Positions 1 to 7,821 of a stretch of DNA of 17,854 nucleotides are shown piece after piece; position 1 is the stretch's first letter; each line of letters begins with the position of its first letter. Position numbers and translations under genes: made by a program. The notes beneath the pieces were generated by a model. That model did not search any database. It was not told the origin of the DNA and worked only from the letters and a program-made list of their open reading frames with translations. This DNA is from Alphaproteobacteria bacterium UBA2784 (GTDB taxonomy: Bacteria > Pseudomonadota > Alphaproteobacteria > Micropepsales > Micropepsaceae), in contig DEIC01000024.1 in the NCBI GenBank assembly GCA_002352285.1, positions 7,666 through 25,519 of the forward strand, read 5' to 3'.

Positions 1-141
1 TATCTCGCTTTCCTGCCGCGCATGTGGGCCTACCTGGCGCGCGATCTGGAGCATCCCGCACTCAGCCGCCTGAAAACATGGTTCGACACACATGTGCCAG
101 ACCATCTGCGCGGCATTCCTGATGCAGGCAGATCCGCATGA
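1..141 (+). CDS. amgK: AmgK-type aminoglycoside/sugar phosphotransferase, C-terminal end (partial)
   Basis: Only the last 46 codons are present; the 5' part lies outside the window. The tail contains FLPRMWAYLARDLEHPAL and then LKTWFDTHVP. This matches the C-terminal pattern (LPRxWxYLxRDLxHPALxxLxxWxDxHxP) of the APH-fold kinase that pairs with MurU. Family knowledge: AmgK phosphorylates the anomeric carbon of N-acetylmuramic acid (and GlcNAc) in the cytoplasm, the first step of the cell-wall recycling bypass to UDP-MurNAc. Its TGA overlaps the murU ATG in an ATGA junction (138-141), so the two are very likely translationally coupled. The kinase catalytic motifs are not in the window, so the assignment rests on the tail and on the adjacent murU. 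Confidence 0.72.
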   Translation, partial: YLAFLPRMWAYLARDLEHPALSRLKTWFDTHVPDHLRGIPDAGRSA

Positions 142-860
142 GCCGCCCCGATACAGCAATGGTGATGGCGGCGGGTCTTGGCACGCGTATGCAGCCTTTG
201 ACGCTCACTCGCCCCAAGCCGCTGGTGCCGGTTCTGGGCAAGCCGCTGATCGATCATGTGCTCGACCGGCTGGTGGCGGCCCGCGTCAGGCGCGCTGTCG
301 TCAATGTGCATTACAAGGGCGACATGCTGATCGCCCATCTGGCGCACCGCAAAGACATCGAGATCGTCATCTCTGATGAGCGCGAACATCTGCTCGACAC
401 CGGCGGCGGCACAAAAAAGGCGCTGCCGCTTCTGGGTGAAAAGCCGTTCTTCTATGTGAACAGCGACTCGATCTGGGTCGAGGGTGCAGCGCCCGCCCTT
501 GATCGTCTGGCGGCGGGCTTTGATGCATCTTCCCACGACGCTTTCCTGATGATGGCGCCCGGCGTGCGTGCCGTCGGTTATGACGGGCTGGGCGACTTCA
601 CGATGGACACGTGGGGGCGGCTCACCCGCAGGCAGAAGCCGCGCCTTGCGCCCTTTGTCTGGATGGGAATCCAGATCATCAAGCCGCAATTGTTCGAGGG
701 AACGCCCGACGGCGCCTTCTCGACCAACCTGTTGTGGGACAGGGCGGCAACCGCCGGCCGGCTTTATGGCATGCGCTTTGACGGCACCTGGCTTCATGTC
801 GGCACGCCCGAAGGGGTCAGTGAAGCCGAGGCCTTCCTCCGCGAGGCTGCTCGCGCTTAA
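138..860 (+). CDS. murU: N-acetylmuramate alpha-1-phosphate uridylyltransferase (MurU-like nucleotidyltransferase)
   Basis: This is a 240-residue cytoplasmic NTP_transferase-fold protein, the usual size for MurU. Visible motifs are the nucleotide-binding signature AAGLGTRMQPLT (11-22) with PKP (26-28), LLDTGGG (85-91), the metal-site NSD (108-110), and a C-terminal DGTWLHVGTPE (215-225). Family knowledge: the enzyme transfers UMP from UTP to MurNAc-alpha-1-phosphate made by AmgK. The resulting UDP-MurNAc re-enters peptidoglycan synthesis and bypasses the fosfomycin-sensitive MurA step. The start is fixed by the 4-base ATGA overlap with the upstream kinase. addB begins 10 bases after the stop, so the run behaves like one operon. 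A sugar-1-phosphate nucleotidyltransferase of other specificity (mannose- or glucose-1-phosphate) is possible from the fold alone; the AmgK neighbour favours MurU. Confidence 0.85.
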   Translation: MSRPDTAMVMAAGLGTRMQPLTLTRPKPLVPVLGKPLIDHVLDRLVAARVRRAVVNVHYKGDMLIAHLAHRKDIEIVISDEREHLLDTGGGTKKALPLLGEKPFFYVNSDSIWVEGAAPALDRLAAGFDASSHDAFLMMAPGVRAVGYDGLGDFTMDTWGRLTRRQKPRLAPFVWMGIQIIKPQLFEGTPDGAFSTNLLWDRAATAGRLYGMRFDGTWLHVGTPEGVSEAEAFLREAARA

Positions 861-870
861 ACTCGCGCGC

Positions 871-3852
871 ATGAATCTCTTCTCCATCGCGCCCGGCATT
901 GCCTTTCTGCCTGCACTGGCCGAGGGCGTGCTGAAGCGTCACTTTGATGCGCAGACGCCAGAGGCGCTCGCGCGCGTCACCATCCTTTTGCCTACGCGCC
1001 GCGCCGCCCGTGGGCTGATCTCCGCCTTTGCGCAAGCGGCAGGGCCGGGCAGGGCGCTCCTTCTCCCCCGCATCTTGCCGATCGGCGACAGCGACGAAGA
1101 GGCGCTGATCTTTGATCCGGCAGGCGTGAGTGAGGCGGCGATTGCGCCTGCCATGCCGCCGCTGCGCCGCCAGTTGCTGCTGGCGCGCGAGATCGCTGCC
1201 TTCGATTCCGTGCATGGCGGGGATGATGGCGGCGCCCTGCAGATGGCTCTGGCGGCAGAGCTGGGTGAGCTTATCGACAGTTTCCATGCCGAGAGCACGG
1301 ATACGGATCTTCTTCCCGGGCTCGTCGAGAAAGATCTCGCCGTTCACTGGCAGCAAACGCTCGCCTTTCTCGATATTGCGCTCAAGCAATGGCCGCAGAT
1401 TCTGGCGCGCGAGGGCATGATTGATCCCGGCCGCAGGCGTGATCTGCTCATCAATCGCATGGGGGAACGCATTGCCGCTGGAAAATTCGGCGGCCCGGTG
1501 ATTGCTGCCGGGTCAACCGGCACCCAGCCTGCAACCGCAGCGCTTCTGCGTACGATTGCGAGCGCAAAGGATGGCGCCGTCGTGCTGCCGGGCCTTGATC
1601 TGGCGCTTGATGCCGAAAGTTTTGACCTCGCCCCGCCCACCCATCCGCAATATGCGCTGAAAGTGCTGCTCGGCCGTCTGGGTGCGGCGCGCGATGCCGT
1701 CAGGCAATGGACACAGGGCGCCGGCATTGCGCGCGAAAATGCCCGCGCCGCCCGCCAGCGCCTGATGGCCGAAGCCCTGCGCCCGCCCGAGACCACGCAT
1801 CTCTGGCAGCAGGAAGTCGCGCAATTTGCCGAGCGCCTGCGCAGCGGCTTTGAGGGTCTGCGCCTCATCGAAGCCGATCACGCGCGTGAGGAAGCAGCCA
1901 TCATCGCCCTCGCCATGCGCGAGACGCTGGAAACCGACGGGGCAACTGCGGCCCTTGTGACCGCTGACCGCATGCTGGCGCGCCGCGTCGCCGCCGAACT
2001 GCGCCGCTGGGATGTGGCTGTTGATGATTCAGCGGGTCTTCCCCTCATCAAGACACCACCCGGCGCATTGATGATGCTGGCGCTGGAGGCAGTGATTGCG
2101 GGTCTCGCACCTGTTGCGCTGATGGCGCTTCTCAAAAACCGGCTCGTGCGTCTGGGGCAATCGCAATCTGACTGTCAGGCGCAGATGCGCCGCCTGGACC
2201 GCAAAATCCTGCGCGGCATCAAGCCTGCACCCGGCATCGAAGGCTTGCGTGAAGCCATTGCCGGGCGCAGCAGGAATGATGCGGAGAAGGCGGAGTTTCT
2301 GGAGCGTGCAGCGGCGATTGAGACGGCGCTGAAACCGCTGCTGGGCTTGCAGGGCCGCGCCCATGATGTCAGCGAGATCGCAACCGCGCTGGCAGAAACA
2401 CTCGCCCGTCTTTCAAGCGAAACGCAGGGCGAGCCGGAAGCCTTTGCCGGAGAAGCTGGCACAAGCCTTCAAGCCCTGCTTGCGTCACTGATGGCCGAGG
2501 CGCGCGGCACAGCGACGCTGACGCTCGAAAACTTCCTGCCACTGGCCAATCATCTGGCGCGCACCACCGCGGTGCGGCCGCGCGGTGGCCTGCATCCGCG
2601 CCTTGCCATTCTGGGCCCGCTGGAAGCGCGTCTCATCAGCGCAGACCGCATCATCATTGGCGGCCTGAACGAGGGCGTCTGGCCGCGCATGGCAGAGCCT
2701 GACGCATTCCTCTCGCGCCCGATGCGCGAAAGTCTGGGCCTGCCCCAGCCCGAGCGCCGCATCGGCCAGTCCGCGCACGACTTTGCCATGCTGGCCAACG
2801 CGCCTGATGTGCTGATGACGCGCGCGCGCCGCAACGGCGATGGCCCCGCCAATCCCTCACGCTTTGTGCTGCGCCTCAAGGCCATTGCCGATTGTCTGGG
2901 CAAGGATGAGAAGTCACCGCTCCATGAGGCGCGCTTTGCTGCGTGGGCCGAGGCGCTGGATGCCGCCCACACCCAGACACCCGAAACAGCGCCAGAGCCG
3001 CGCCCGCCCGTTCCGGCGCGCCCGCGCCGCTTCAGCGTGACCGAGATCGAAACCCATCTGCGCGATCCTTACGCGATTTATGCACGCCACGTGCTGTCTT
3101 TAAAAAAGCTTGATGAGCTGGAGCAGCCCTTTGACGCGCGTGACAAGGGCAACGCCCTGCACAACGCAATCGAGCGCCATACAAAGAACCATGCCGCAAT
3201 TCCGCCTGCCGAACGCAACGCTGCCTTGCGTGGTGAAGTGCGCAAGGCGCTTGGCCCGGCTCTGGCTGATCCGGCGGTGCGGCGCTTCTGGCTGCCCCGA
3301 CTTGATCGTGCAATTGACTTCTTTCTCGAATGGGATGCCATCCGCCGCGCGTCGGGCGCACAGATTCTGGCCGAATGCACCGGCAGCATCGCGATTGCGC
3401 CCGAAGGTCACATGCCGGTTGAAATCCGCGGCCGCGCCGACCGTGTGGAAAGGTCGGGCGAACGCTATTCGATCTTTGATTACAAGACCGGCGCATCACC
3501 GTCGCTCAAACAGGCGCGCGCCTTTCAGCCGCAAGTACAATTGCTCGCCCTGATCGCCCAGCGCGGCGGCATGGGCGATGTGCGCGGCACGCCGGAGGAA
3601 CTGGGCTATCTTGAGCTCAAGGGCGGCATGACGCCGGGCGAAGTGAAAATCCTGTTCCAGCCCGGCAAGGAAAGCGCTGAAGGCGAGATGGCGCGTGTGA
3701 CGGCGCAGTTGCTGCGTCTGATTATCGCCTTTGATGATCCGCATACGCCCTATCGGTCGCGCCGCGCCGTCAAGAGCCTGAAATTCGCCGGTGACTACGA
3801 TCACCTCGCCCGCGCTGCTGCCTTTGCCAATGGCGCAGGGGAGGGCGAATGA
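871..3852 (+). CDS. addB: Double-strand break repair protein AddB (alphaproteobacterial type)
   Basis: This is a 993-residue subunit of the AddAB helicase-nuclease, which resects double-strand DNA ends for RecA-dependent recombination. The start MNLFSIAPGIAFLPALA at 871 lies 10 bases after the murU stop. The open frame extends upstream to 568, but only inside murU. Visible are the N-terminal LLPTRRAARGL (39-49) and a C-terminal RecB-family PD-(D/E)XK nuclease: H764 in the ALHNAIERH segment, GRADRVE with D857, and D870-Y871-K872 of FDYKTG. There is no GxGKT Walker A near the N terminus. Only three cysteines can be seen, none in a CxxC arrangement, so the iron-sulfur cluster of Bacillus AddB appears absent. 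addA overlaps its last four bases. No clear Shine-Dalgarno precedes 871; coupling to murU is the likely means of initiation. Confidence 0.93.
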   Translation: MNLFSIAPGIAFLPALAEGVLKRHFDAQTPEALARVTILLPTRRAARGLISAFAQAAGPGRALLLPRILPIGDSDEEALIFDPAGVSEAAIAPAMPPLRRQLLLAREIAAFDSVHGGDDGGALQMALAAELGELIDSFHAESTDTDLLPGLVEKDLAVHWQQTLAFLDIALKQWPQILAREGMIDPGRRRDLLINRMGERIAAGKFGGPVIAAGSTGTQPATAALLRTIASAKDGAVVLPGLDLALDAESFDLAPPTHPQYALKVLLGRLGAARDAVRQWTQGAGIARENARAARQRLMAEALRPPETTHLWQQEVAQFAERLRSGFEGLRLIEADHAREEAAIIALAMRETLETDGATAALVTADRMLARRVAAELRRWDVAVDDSAGLPLIKTPPGALMMLALEAVIAGLAPVALMALLKNRLVRLGQSQSDCQAQMRRLDRKILRGIKPAPGIEGLREAIAGRSRNDAEKAEFLERAAAIETALKPLLGLQGRAHDVSEIATALAETLARLSSETQGEPEAFAGEAGTSLQALLASLMAEARGTATLTLENFLPLANHLARTTAVRPRGGLHPRLAILGPLEARLISADRIIIGGLNEGVWPRMAEPDAFLSRPMRESLGLPQPERRIGQSAHDFAMLANAPDVLMTRARRNGDGPANPSRFVLRLKAIADCLGKDEKSPLHEARFAAWAEALDAAHTQTPETAPEPRPPVPARPRRFSVTEIETHLRDPYAIYARHVLSLKKLDELEQPFDARDKGNALHNAIERHTKNHAAIPPAERNAALRGEVRKALGPALADPAVRRFWLPRLDRAIDFFLEWDAIRRASGAQILAECTGSIAIAPEGHMPVEIRGRADRVERSGERYSIFDYKTGASPSLKQARAFQPQVQLLALIAQRGGMGDVRGTPEELGYLELKGGMTPGEVKILFQPGKESAEGEMARVTAQLLRLIIAFDDPHTPYRSRRAVKSLKFAGDYDHLARAAAFANGAGEGE

Positions 3853-6800
3853 CCACACTCCCCAAAGAAGTCGAACTTGGCCAGGCCTCCGCCTCCGATC
3901 CCGCCAACTCGGCATTCGTGGCCGCCAACGCCGGTTCGGGAAAGACCTATGTTCTCGCATCGCGCGTTATCCGGCTGCTTTTTGCAGGCGTTGATCCCCA
4001 GCGCATCCTCTGCCTTACCTATACGCGTGCCGCCGCCGCCGAAATGAAGTCGCGCGTCTTTGCGACCTTGGGCGAATGGGCGCTGATGGAAAAGGGCGCG
4101 CTGGCAACGGCGATCCGCAAATTCACGGGCGAAAAGCCGGATGCGGCAGCCCTTTCCCGCGCCCGGCAATTGTTTGCCCGCGCGCTTGAAACGCCGGGCG
4201 GATTGAAGGTCGAGACGATCCACGCTTTCTGCGAGCGCGTCCTGCACCGCTTCCCGCTGGAGGCAGGCCTTGCCCCCGGCTTTACCCTGATTGACGAGAC
4301 GGCGCAGGCCGAACTGTTCCGCGAGGCGCTGACGGCAAGTCTGGCTGAACCCGAGATCGGCAGAGCGGTTGAGGATGTGTCGGTCCAGCTGAGCGAAGAC
4401 GGTCTTGCAGACTTGCTTGCCGAACTGTCGGGCCGCGACCCGCACCGGCGCACTCTGCTTATCGGTCAGGAAGATGCGGTGCGGAAAAAAAGCGTTCTGG
4501 CCGCCCTGAACCTTGCGGGCGTGCCGCAAGCCGCAGACCAGATCGCGGTCTTCCTCGCAGCGAACGGGCCGCGCGATGCTGAGCGCCGCACCATCGCGAG
4601 GCGATTGCTTGCGGGCGGAAAGACACTGGCAAAGGCGGGCGAGGGCATGCTGGCCATGCTCGGCTCGGCGCGAGATGCGGCCGCCTTTGAAGCCTATTGC
4701 CTGGCCTTGCTCACCACGAAGAATGAACCCCGCAAACTCAAGATAGATGACGCGGAGGTGGCCGAATTCATCGCTGCCGAGCAGAGCGAGCTTGTCCGGC
4801 TCATCGGTCTTGACCGCCGCTGGCGCATTGCCGACTTCTCGCTGGCCATGGGCAGGATCGCGCGCGCGGTGTTGCAGCGTTATGACGGGTTGAAGCGCGC
4901 CCGCCAGCTGCTCGACTTTCAGGATCTGGTCCTTCACATGCGCGCACTGCTGACCGAGCGCAGCGAGGCGCAATGGGTGCTCTACAAGCTTGATGGCGGC
5001 CTTGATCACATCCTGATCGACGAGGCGCAGGACACAAGCCCCGAGCAGTGGGACATCGTGCATAAGCTGGCCGAAGAGTTTTTCGCAGGCGAAGGCCGGC
5101 CGCTTTCGCCCAAGGCGCCGGTGGCGCGCACCATCTTTGCGGTCGGCGATGAAAAGCAGTCGATCTACAGTTTTCAGGGTGCTGATCCGGAAGCCTTTGG
5201 CCACAGCGGCGCCCAGCTGGGCGCGCGCGTTTCAGATGCGGGACGGAATTTTGAAAATGTCCACCTGCGCTGGTCATTCCGTTCGTCCCCCGCAGTCCTG
5301 AAAGCCGTCGATGCCGTCTTTGCCGGTGGCGCGGCGGCAAGCGGCCTCAGCCACAATGGCAGCGATGTCAGCCACGCCGCAGTCAAGGGCGGCCTTCCCG
5401 GCACCGTCGAACTCTGGGATTTGACCGAGCCGCCGCAGAATGAATCCGAAGAGCCTGATTGGGATGCGCCGCTGGATGCACTCGCGGAAGGTTCAGCCGA
5501 AATCAAGCTGGCCCGCCGCATTGGCGAGCATGTCCATGGGCTGATCCATGGCGGCGCCTGTGTGGCAGAAACCGGCAAGCGCATCACCGCAGGCGATGTG
5601 ATGATCCTTGTCCAGCGCCGCAACAGTTTTGTCGATGCGCTGATCCGCGATCTGAAAAGGCGCGGCCTTGCCGTGGCTGGCGCCGACCGCCTGAAGCTCG
5701 CCACCCACATGGCCGTTCAGGATTTGATGGCGCTGGGCGCCTTTGTGGTGCAGCCGGATGACGATCTGGCGCTGGCAGGGCTTTTGAAGTCGCCATTGGT
5801 CGGGGTCAGCGAAGACGAGCTTTTTGATCTGGCCCACAACCGTCAGGGCAAGCGCCTGCGTGCCGTGATCCGCGCACGCGCCGCCGCGGGCGATGCCAGG
5901 GCAATTCTCTGGCAGGCGCGGCTGGACGAATTCCGCAGCGCGGGCACGCGGCTTTCGCCGTTTGACTTTTATGCGCGCGTGTTGGGGCCAATGGGCGGGC
6001 GCAACGCGTTCCTGTCACGCATGGGGATCGAGGTGCATGATCCGCTGGATGCGTTTCTGGAGGAGGCCGCCGCGCACGAGGATGTCCATGCGCCCTCGCT
6101 TCAGGGGTTCCTTGCCGCCTTCGCGCGTGGTGAGGGCGAGATCAAGCGCGATCTTGATGCGCGCGGCGATGCCATCCGCATCATGACCGTTCACGGCGCC
6201 AAGGGGCTGGAGGCGCCGATTGTCATTCTGCCTGACACCACGCGCGAGCCTGCACATGGTTCGCATGACCCGATGTTTTTCGTTGTTGATGATGCCGTTC
6301 TTTTCCGCACCTCGTCGGCGCGCTGTGATGTGCTGGATGACGCCATCGACCGGTCGCGCCGCGCACGGCGCGAAGAATCCCATCGCGCCCTCTATGTCGC
6401 GATGACGCGCGCGAAGGAGCATCTCGTCATCTGCGGAGCGGGCAGAACCCGGGAAATTCCGGCAGAAAGCTGGTATGCGCTGGTTGCACCCATCCTCAAG
6501 CGTGATGCGACAGAAGACGCCACGCGCAATTATCGTGTGTGGCGCCACGTCCATCAGGGCAAGACGGGCGCGGCAGCGGCGGACACAGATCGCGCCGCGC
6601 CATCGCTGGCGCCGCTGCCGGCATGGGCGCGCATGAAGCGTGTGACCGAACGCGCGCGCGAAATCATCGCACCCTCGCGCGTGCTGGAGGCAGCCGAAGG
6701 CGCAGGCCCCGCACCTGCCGGCAATGCCGCCGATGCGCTGAAACGTGGCCGCATCATCCACAAATTGCTGGAACATCTGCCGGGCCTTGCCCCGGAAAGC

Positions 6801-7265
6801 CGGGCGGCGGCAGCCACAAAATATCTCGCACTTCCCATGCACGCGCTCTCGGCCGCCATGCAGGACGAATTTTCGCGCGCAACGCTTGATCTTCTGGTTC
6901 AGCCGGAACTTGCGCCGCTCTTTGCCGATGGACTGGCCGAGGCGCCGATTGCCGGGGAGATCATGCTGGCTGGCCGCCCGATGCAGGTGGGCGGCACGAT
7001 TGACCGGCTTCTGGTCTCGCCAGCGCGCGTGATCGTGCTCGACTACAAAACCAACCGGATCGCACCGGACGATGCTGGCGGCGTGACAGAGGCCTATGTC
7101 GTGCAGATGGCGCTTTATCGCGAACTGGTGCGCGTACTTTATCCCGGCAGGGCGGTTGAATGCGCGCTCCTCTATACCGCGGCGCCGCGCGCCATTTTTC
7201 TGGACGATGCGGCGATGGATGCGGCCCTTTCCCGCGCCTTTCCGGTGGCTGGCCCGCTTCCTTGA
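3849..7265 (+). CDS. addA: Double-strand break repair helicase AddA
   Basis: This is a 1138-residue UvrD/RecB-type SF1A helicase with a C-terminal nuclease, the motor subunit of AddAB. Helicase motifs in order are I (ANAGSGKT, K32), Ia (LTYTRAAAAEM, about 56-66), II (DEAQD, 391-395), III (VGDEKQSIYSFQG, from about 432), IV (WSFRS, 475-479), V (IMTVHGAKGLE, 778-788) and VI (HRALYVAMTRAKEHL, 845-859). The C-terminal PD-(D/E)XK nuclease shows D1052 in GTIDRL and D1065-Y1066-K1067 in LDYKTN. The length is normal for the family and all catalytic residues are present. The ATG overlaps the addB stop (ATGA), with GGGGAGGG at 3838-3845 as a strong Shine-Dalgarno three bases before it. Two nuclease centres, one here and one in AddB, are expected of AddAB. 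Confidence 0.96.
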   Translation: MTTLPKEVELGQASASDPANSAFVAANAGSGKTYVLASRVIRLLFAGVDPQRILCLTYTRAAAAEMKSRVFATLGEWALMEKGALATAIRKFTGEKPDAAALSRARQLFARALETPGGLKVETIHAFCERVLHRFPLEAGLAPGFTLIDETAQAELFREALTASLAEPEIGRAVEDVSVQLSEDGLADLLAELSGRDPHRRTLLIGQEDAVRKKSVLAALNLAGVPQAADQIAVFLAANGPRDAERRTIARRLLAGGKTLAKAGEGMLAMLGSARDAAAFEAYCLALLTTKNEPRKLKIDDAEVAEFIAAEQSELVRLIGLDRRWRIADFSLAMGRIARAVLQRYDGLKRARQLLDFQDLVLHMRALLTERSEAQWVLYKLDGGLDHILIDEAQDTSPEQWDIVHKLAEEFFAGEGRPLSPKAPVARTIFAVGDEKQSIYSFQGADPEAFGHSGAQLGARVSDAGRNFENVHLRWSFRSSPAVLKAVDAVFAGGAAASGLSHNGSDVSHAAVKGGLPGTVELWDLTEPPQNESEEPDWDAPLDALAEGSAEIKLARRIGEHVHGLIHGGACVAETGKRITAGDVMILVQRRNSFVDALIRDLKRRGLAVAGADRLKLATHMAVQDLMALGAFVVQPDDDLALAGLLKSPLVGVSEDELFDLAHNRQGKRLRAVIRARAAAGDARAILWQARLDEFRSAGTRLSPFDFYARVLGPMGGRNAFLSRMGIEVHDPLDAFLEEAAAHEDVHAPSLQGFLAAFARGEGEIKRDLDARGDAIRIMTVHGAKGLEAPIVILPDTTREPAHGSHDPMFFVVDDAVLFRTSSARCDVLDDAIDRSRRARREESHRALYVAMTRAKEHLVICGAGRTREIPAESWYALVAPILKRDATEDATRNYRVWRHVHQGKTGAAAADTDRAAPSLAPLPAWARMKRVTERAREIIAPSRVLEAAEGAGPAPAGNAADALKRGRIIHKLLEHLPGLAPESRAAAATKYLALPMHALSAAMQDEFSRATLDLLVQPELAPLFADGLAEAPIAGEIMLAGRPMQVGGTIDRLLVSPARVIVLDYKTNRIAPDDAGGVTEAYVVQMALYRELVRVLYPGRAVECALLYTAAPRAIFLDDAAMDAALSRAFPVAGPLP

Positions 7266-7290
7266 CCTTGCGCCCGCGCATTCCTATCTT
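7262..7290 (+). promoter_or_regulatory. Sigma-70-like promoter for trxA
   Basis: The sequence shows TTGACC (7262-7267), 17 bases, then TATCTT (7285-7290): 5 of 6 and 4 of 6 matches to the consensus hexamers at optimal spacing. The -35 overlaps the addA stop codon. Initiation would fall near 7297, giving a leader of about 40 bases before the trxA ATG at 7337. It suggests that thioredoxin is expressed independently of the addAB operon. No transcript evidence is available. Confidence 0.6.
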
Positions 7291-7336
7291 GATCTGTAAC
7301 GCGCCACACAAATCCTTCCTGAAAAGGCAGAAAATC

Positions 7337-7657
7337 ATGCCCTCCCAAAAGGTTACCGATCAGTCGTTCCAGCGTGACGTGCTGGAATCAGGCAAGCCCG
7401 TTCTGGTTGATTTCTGGGCCGAATGGTGCGGCCCCTGCCGCCAGATTTCACCGGCGCTGGAGGAATTGGCGAATGAACTGGGCGCCAAGCTGACGGTCGC
7501 GAAAATCAATATCGACGAGAACCCGTCAGTGCCCAACCGCTATGGCGTGAAGGGCATTCCCACCCTGATGATCTTCCGCGATGGCCAGGTGGCCGCCACC
7601 AAAATGGGTGCCCTGCCCAAGACGAAGATCAAGGAATGGATCGAGTCGTCGATCTGA
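7337..7657 (+). CDS. trxA: Thioredoxin TrxA
   Basis: This is a 106-residue cytoplasmic thioredoxin, the standard size. The active site WCGPC places the redox cysteines at C31 and C34. DFWAEW precedes it, and cis-Pro P75 lies in GIPTLMIF. Family knowledge: it reduces protein disulfides using electrons from NADPH via thioredoxin reductase and serves ribonucleotide reductase, methionine sulfoxide reductase and others. The frame is open back to 7160 inside addA, but MPSQKVTDQSF at 7337 is the natural thioredoxin start. A weak AAGG sits at 7324-7327. It follows addA by 71 bases with its own promoter in the gap. A trxA after addA is a common alphaproteobacterial arrangement (recalled, not searched). 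Confidence 0.96.
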   Translation: MPSQKVTDQSFQRDVLESGKPVLVDFWAEWCGPCRQISPALEELANELGAKLTVAKINIDENPSVPNRYGVKGIPTLMIFRDGQVAATKMGALPKTKIKEWIESSI

Positions 7658-7697
7658 TTGCGCGCGCAGCGGGCAAGGCATAGCCCCTCCGCTGTGC

Positions 7698-7804
7698 GTG
7701 GTTCGACGAAGGCTCACCATGAGGACGTGGGTGAGTTGCACTGACTGCAACCCGCAAGACTCCTCATCCTGAGCGCATCGCGAAGCGATGCAGTCGAAGG
7801 ATGC
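7698..7804. repeat. Interspersed palindromic repeat (REP/BIME-like) between convergent genes
   Basis: There are two inverted arms. The left arm (7699-7724) has TGGTTCGAC, a 4-base spacer, then GCTCACCATGAGG. The right arm (7762-7802), read on the - strand, has TCCTTCGAC, an 18-base insert, then GCTCAGGATGAGG. GG/CC in one arm is CC/GG in the other, so each arm's own TGG/CCA or TCC/GGA pairing is kept. The right insert is a 7-bp hairpin GCATCGC-GAA-GCGATGC (7775-7791). Between the arms lies a 6-bp hairpin GTTGCA/TGCAAC (7735-7751). No T-run follows, so it is not a standard terminator. Similar CTCACCATGAGG/CATCCTGAG elements are common in alphaproteobacterial genomes (recalled). Confidence 0.75.
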
Positions 7805-7821
7805 ACGGCATAAGTGCGGGC

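Noticed and set aside
568..870. Extended N terminus of AddB
   Set aside because: It overlaps the last third of murU in another frame. The family-like start is at 871, directly after the murU stop.
3801..5204. 467-codon open frame on the - strand
   Set aside because: It lies wholly antisense to addA, which carries all helicase motifs. Its translation is Arg/Gln/His-rich with no recognisable domain, a GC-rich shadow frame.
7160..7336. Extended N terminus of thioredoxin
   Set aside because: It overlaps the end of addA and would precede the trxA promoter's start site. Thioredoxin begins naturally at 7337.
7775..7791. Intrinsic terminator for trxA or the sensor gene
   Set aside because: The 7-bp hairpin has a three-base loop and no T-run on either strand. 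It is better explained as part of the palindromic repeat.
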